From positions 187,203,739 to 187,267,738 of the forward strand of contig JASDDO010000026.1 of assembly GCA_030015575.1 (NCBI GenBank): a DNA stretch of 64,000 bases. Reading direction: 5' to 3'. Of the stretch, positions 62,828-64,000 are shown piece by piece. This DNA comes from Agapanthus africanus. Taxonomy: Eukaryota > Streptophyta > Magnoliopsida > Asparagales > Amaryllidaceae. The notes below the pieces were generated by a model. That model saw nothing but the letters and a program-made list of their open reading frames with translations, was not told the DNA's origin and did not search any database. Numbering within the stretch: the first letter of the stretch is position 1; every line of letters begins with the position of its first letter. The translations under genes were made by a program, and so were the position numbers.

Positions 62828-62874
62828 GTTCCGTTATGCACCGTTAGGTTACTTAACTAACGGCATACCGGGAC
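62828..62874 (-). other. Conserved leader hairpin of G
   Basis: CCGTTAG and CTAACGG (62841-62863) inside GTTCC and GGGAC arms; counterpart of A 20763-20810. Confidence 0.6.
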
Positions 62875-64000
62875 GGGACTAGCGCGGGTGTAAAACATAA
62901 GCAACGTCTACTATATATCATATATATAATATGTCATTCGTCTCAGATATCACAGAACACAGGCAGCAGAAACATAGATACAACGTGGGATATCCTAGGA
63001 CGTCCGTATTTAGTATTTAGCCAGAATAGAAAATACGGATTCCACAATCGCGATGAATAGCCAAGCCCACACCCTGGACCCCTACGAGAGCGGCAAGTGA
63101 CCCTACCAATCCTGGAGTTTAGGAGACCCGGTCTCGACTCCTCGAGATGGCCTCCCACTGAACCCCAGAACCCGGTCACCTGTGCTCCCCTCCTTGGGTC
63201 CATCCTAATGCGGAAAAGTAAATAATATACAACACTGGTGACACAACCGCAACCTGGAAGTGCCCCAAATAAGAGAATATTACATTACATTTGAATTTAC
63301 ATGAATGAAAATATAAAACTCTCATCTCACAAAAACCCCCCGGCTATTCGATCGCGACAATCCTGCACATCATATCTCAGCAACATATAATATCACATAT
63401 CATCAACGTAAGTAAGTATGCGTACCCCGATTGTCGTTGATGTATAGCAACGAAACCGGCGATATCTAACATACTACACTTACGGTCACAGAAAAGAAAG
63501 TGTAAAACTACAATATTTGGAATCCAGATTCTCTTTAGACATCATAAATGCGAAATATCACATATTTCGTATTTCATGCCTACACTATATGAATTCCACA
63601 TATTGTATCACATTCCAGATAAACAGATAGTATTAAAGTTTTCGAACGAACAATCAAGCACCCAAGATTCACTAAAGCTCAACACTTGAGCAGGGTTCAA
63701 AAATCCGGAGTGTGACACAGTAGTAGCGGTCCAGCCGTAGAAGGGTCAAGCCAACGCCTCACATGTGGCACGCCGTACTGCCCCAAACCCTAAGGTTCAA
63801 AGGGCAGTTCGAGACGGTCACATAATCTAGTTAAGGTTTGTTGTCTTCTAGAGGGACCACCGCAAAAAGACTTGCACGTATCTCCAAAGTATTTAAACCC
63901 CGTGAATAGTGAGTAAATGATACTCGTTCAAACACTTCAATACTTTCTAATTTACCCGGAAAAGCTACGAAATGAAAATCCCGATCGATTTGACGAGTCC

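Larger units (their letters stand above)
55856..64000 (-). mobile_element. Copia-type element G with nearly complete gag-pol (runs off window)
   Basis: 3' LTR about 55856-57919, polypurine tract, Gag-protease-integrase-RT-RNase H on the minus strand (57934-61856), and a long leader to the window edge. The 5' LTR and primer site lie to the right, outside. Compared with other elements here it has very few breaks (about three). LTR ends (TGTTGGA), polypurine context and leader hairpins match the non-coding family A/B/C. It inserted into H. The LTR left edge is uncertain by about 10 bp. Confidence 0.85.
61857..64000 (-). other. 5' leader of G (part)
   Basis: At least 2.1 kb of untranslated sequence before Gag, with no long sense frame. 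Blocks such as CAACGATATCAAGTTC, CCCTCCGTC and GCGAATGCGGATGGCAT are shared with the leader of A. No primer site is seen before the window edge. Confidence 0.75.

Noticed and set aside
1-64000. Host protein-coding gene, tRNA or rRNA
   Set aside because: Every recognisable protein motif belongs to a retroelement. tRNA-like strings are primer binding sites next to LTRs, and no rRNA segment was recognised.

Overview
This window looks like intergenic DNA from a large, repeat-rich flowering-plant nuclear genome. I found no host gene, tRNA or rRNA. Nearly every base belongs to LTR retrotransposons nested inside one another. The plant assignment rests on an Athila-type Gag-protease with a tRNA-Asp-type primer site, a Tat-type element with a tandem array and an antisense gene, a chromovirus of Del/Tekay type, and long-LTR Copia elements primed by tRNA-Met. 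All are treated here as fossils. | Layout from left to right: (1) 1-5921, the 5' part (minus strand) of Copia element C, which sits inside an Athila gag. (2) 5922-15009, Athila sequence arranged as gag-pro, one LTR (9736-11562), then gag-pro again, with no reverse transcriptase or integrase in the first unit. (3) 15010-17293, 27538-29513 and 39238-39824, pieces of a GC-rich Tat-type element E: a roughly 86-bp tandem array, an antisense coiled-coil gene with its own TATA box, a polypurine tract and an LTR. (4) 17299-27532, Copia element A (plus strand), with a full LTR pair, perfect 5-bp target duplication GTACT and no coding capacity. (5) 29514-39232, Copia element B (minus strand), same family, target duplication TGCAC. 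(6) 39825 to about 51242, Del/Tekay-type chromovirus F (minus strand), LTRs about 3.9 kb. (7) 51243-55855, Copia element H (minus strand), inserted in the right LTR of F. (8) 55856-64000, Copia element G (minus strand), inserted in H and carrying a nearly complete gag-pol; it runs off the right edge. | Insertion order read from the nesting: E is older than A, B and F, and F is older than H, which is older than G. The LTR pair of A differs at only about 11 places in 2.25 kb (hand count). B and F differ by roughly 3 percent. A therefore moved very recently although it encodes nothing. | The most interesting signal is in the long untranslated leaders of A, B and C, which are shared in part with the coding element G. 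I see (i) a long hairpin that starts about 163 nt after the primer site in A, B and C and is built from different sequences in A than in B and C; (ii) a conserved hairpin around CGTTAG/CTAACG inside GTCCC/GGGAC arms; and (iii) a cassette of three consecutive hairpins that share a TTTGTTG-CCTT...AAGG core but have three different, self-complementary outer stems, present in A, B, C and G. Together with related LTR ends and leaders, this suggests A, B and C are non-autonomous relatives mobilised by a G-like partner, with structured leader RNA as a plausible recognition signal. That functional reading is inference. A separate covarying hairpin array lies in the Tat element.
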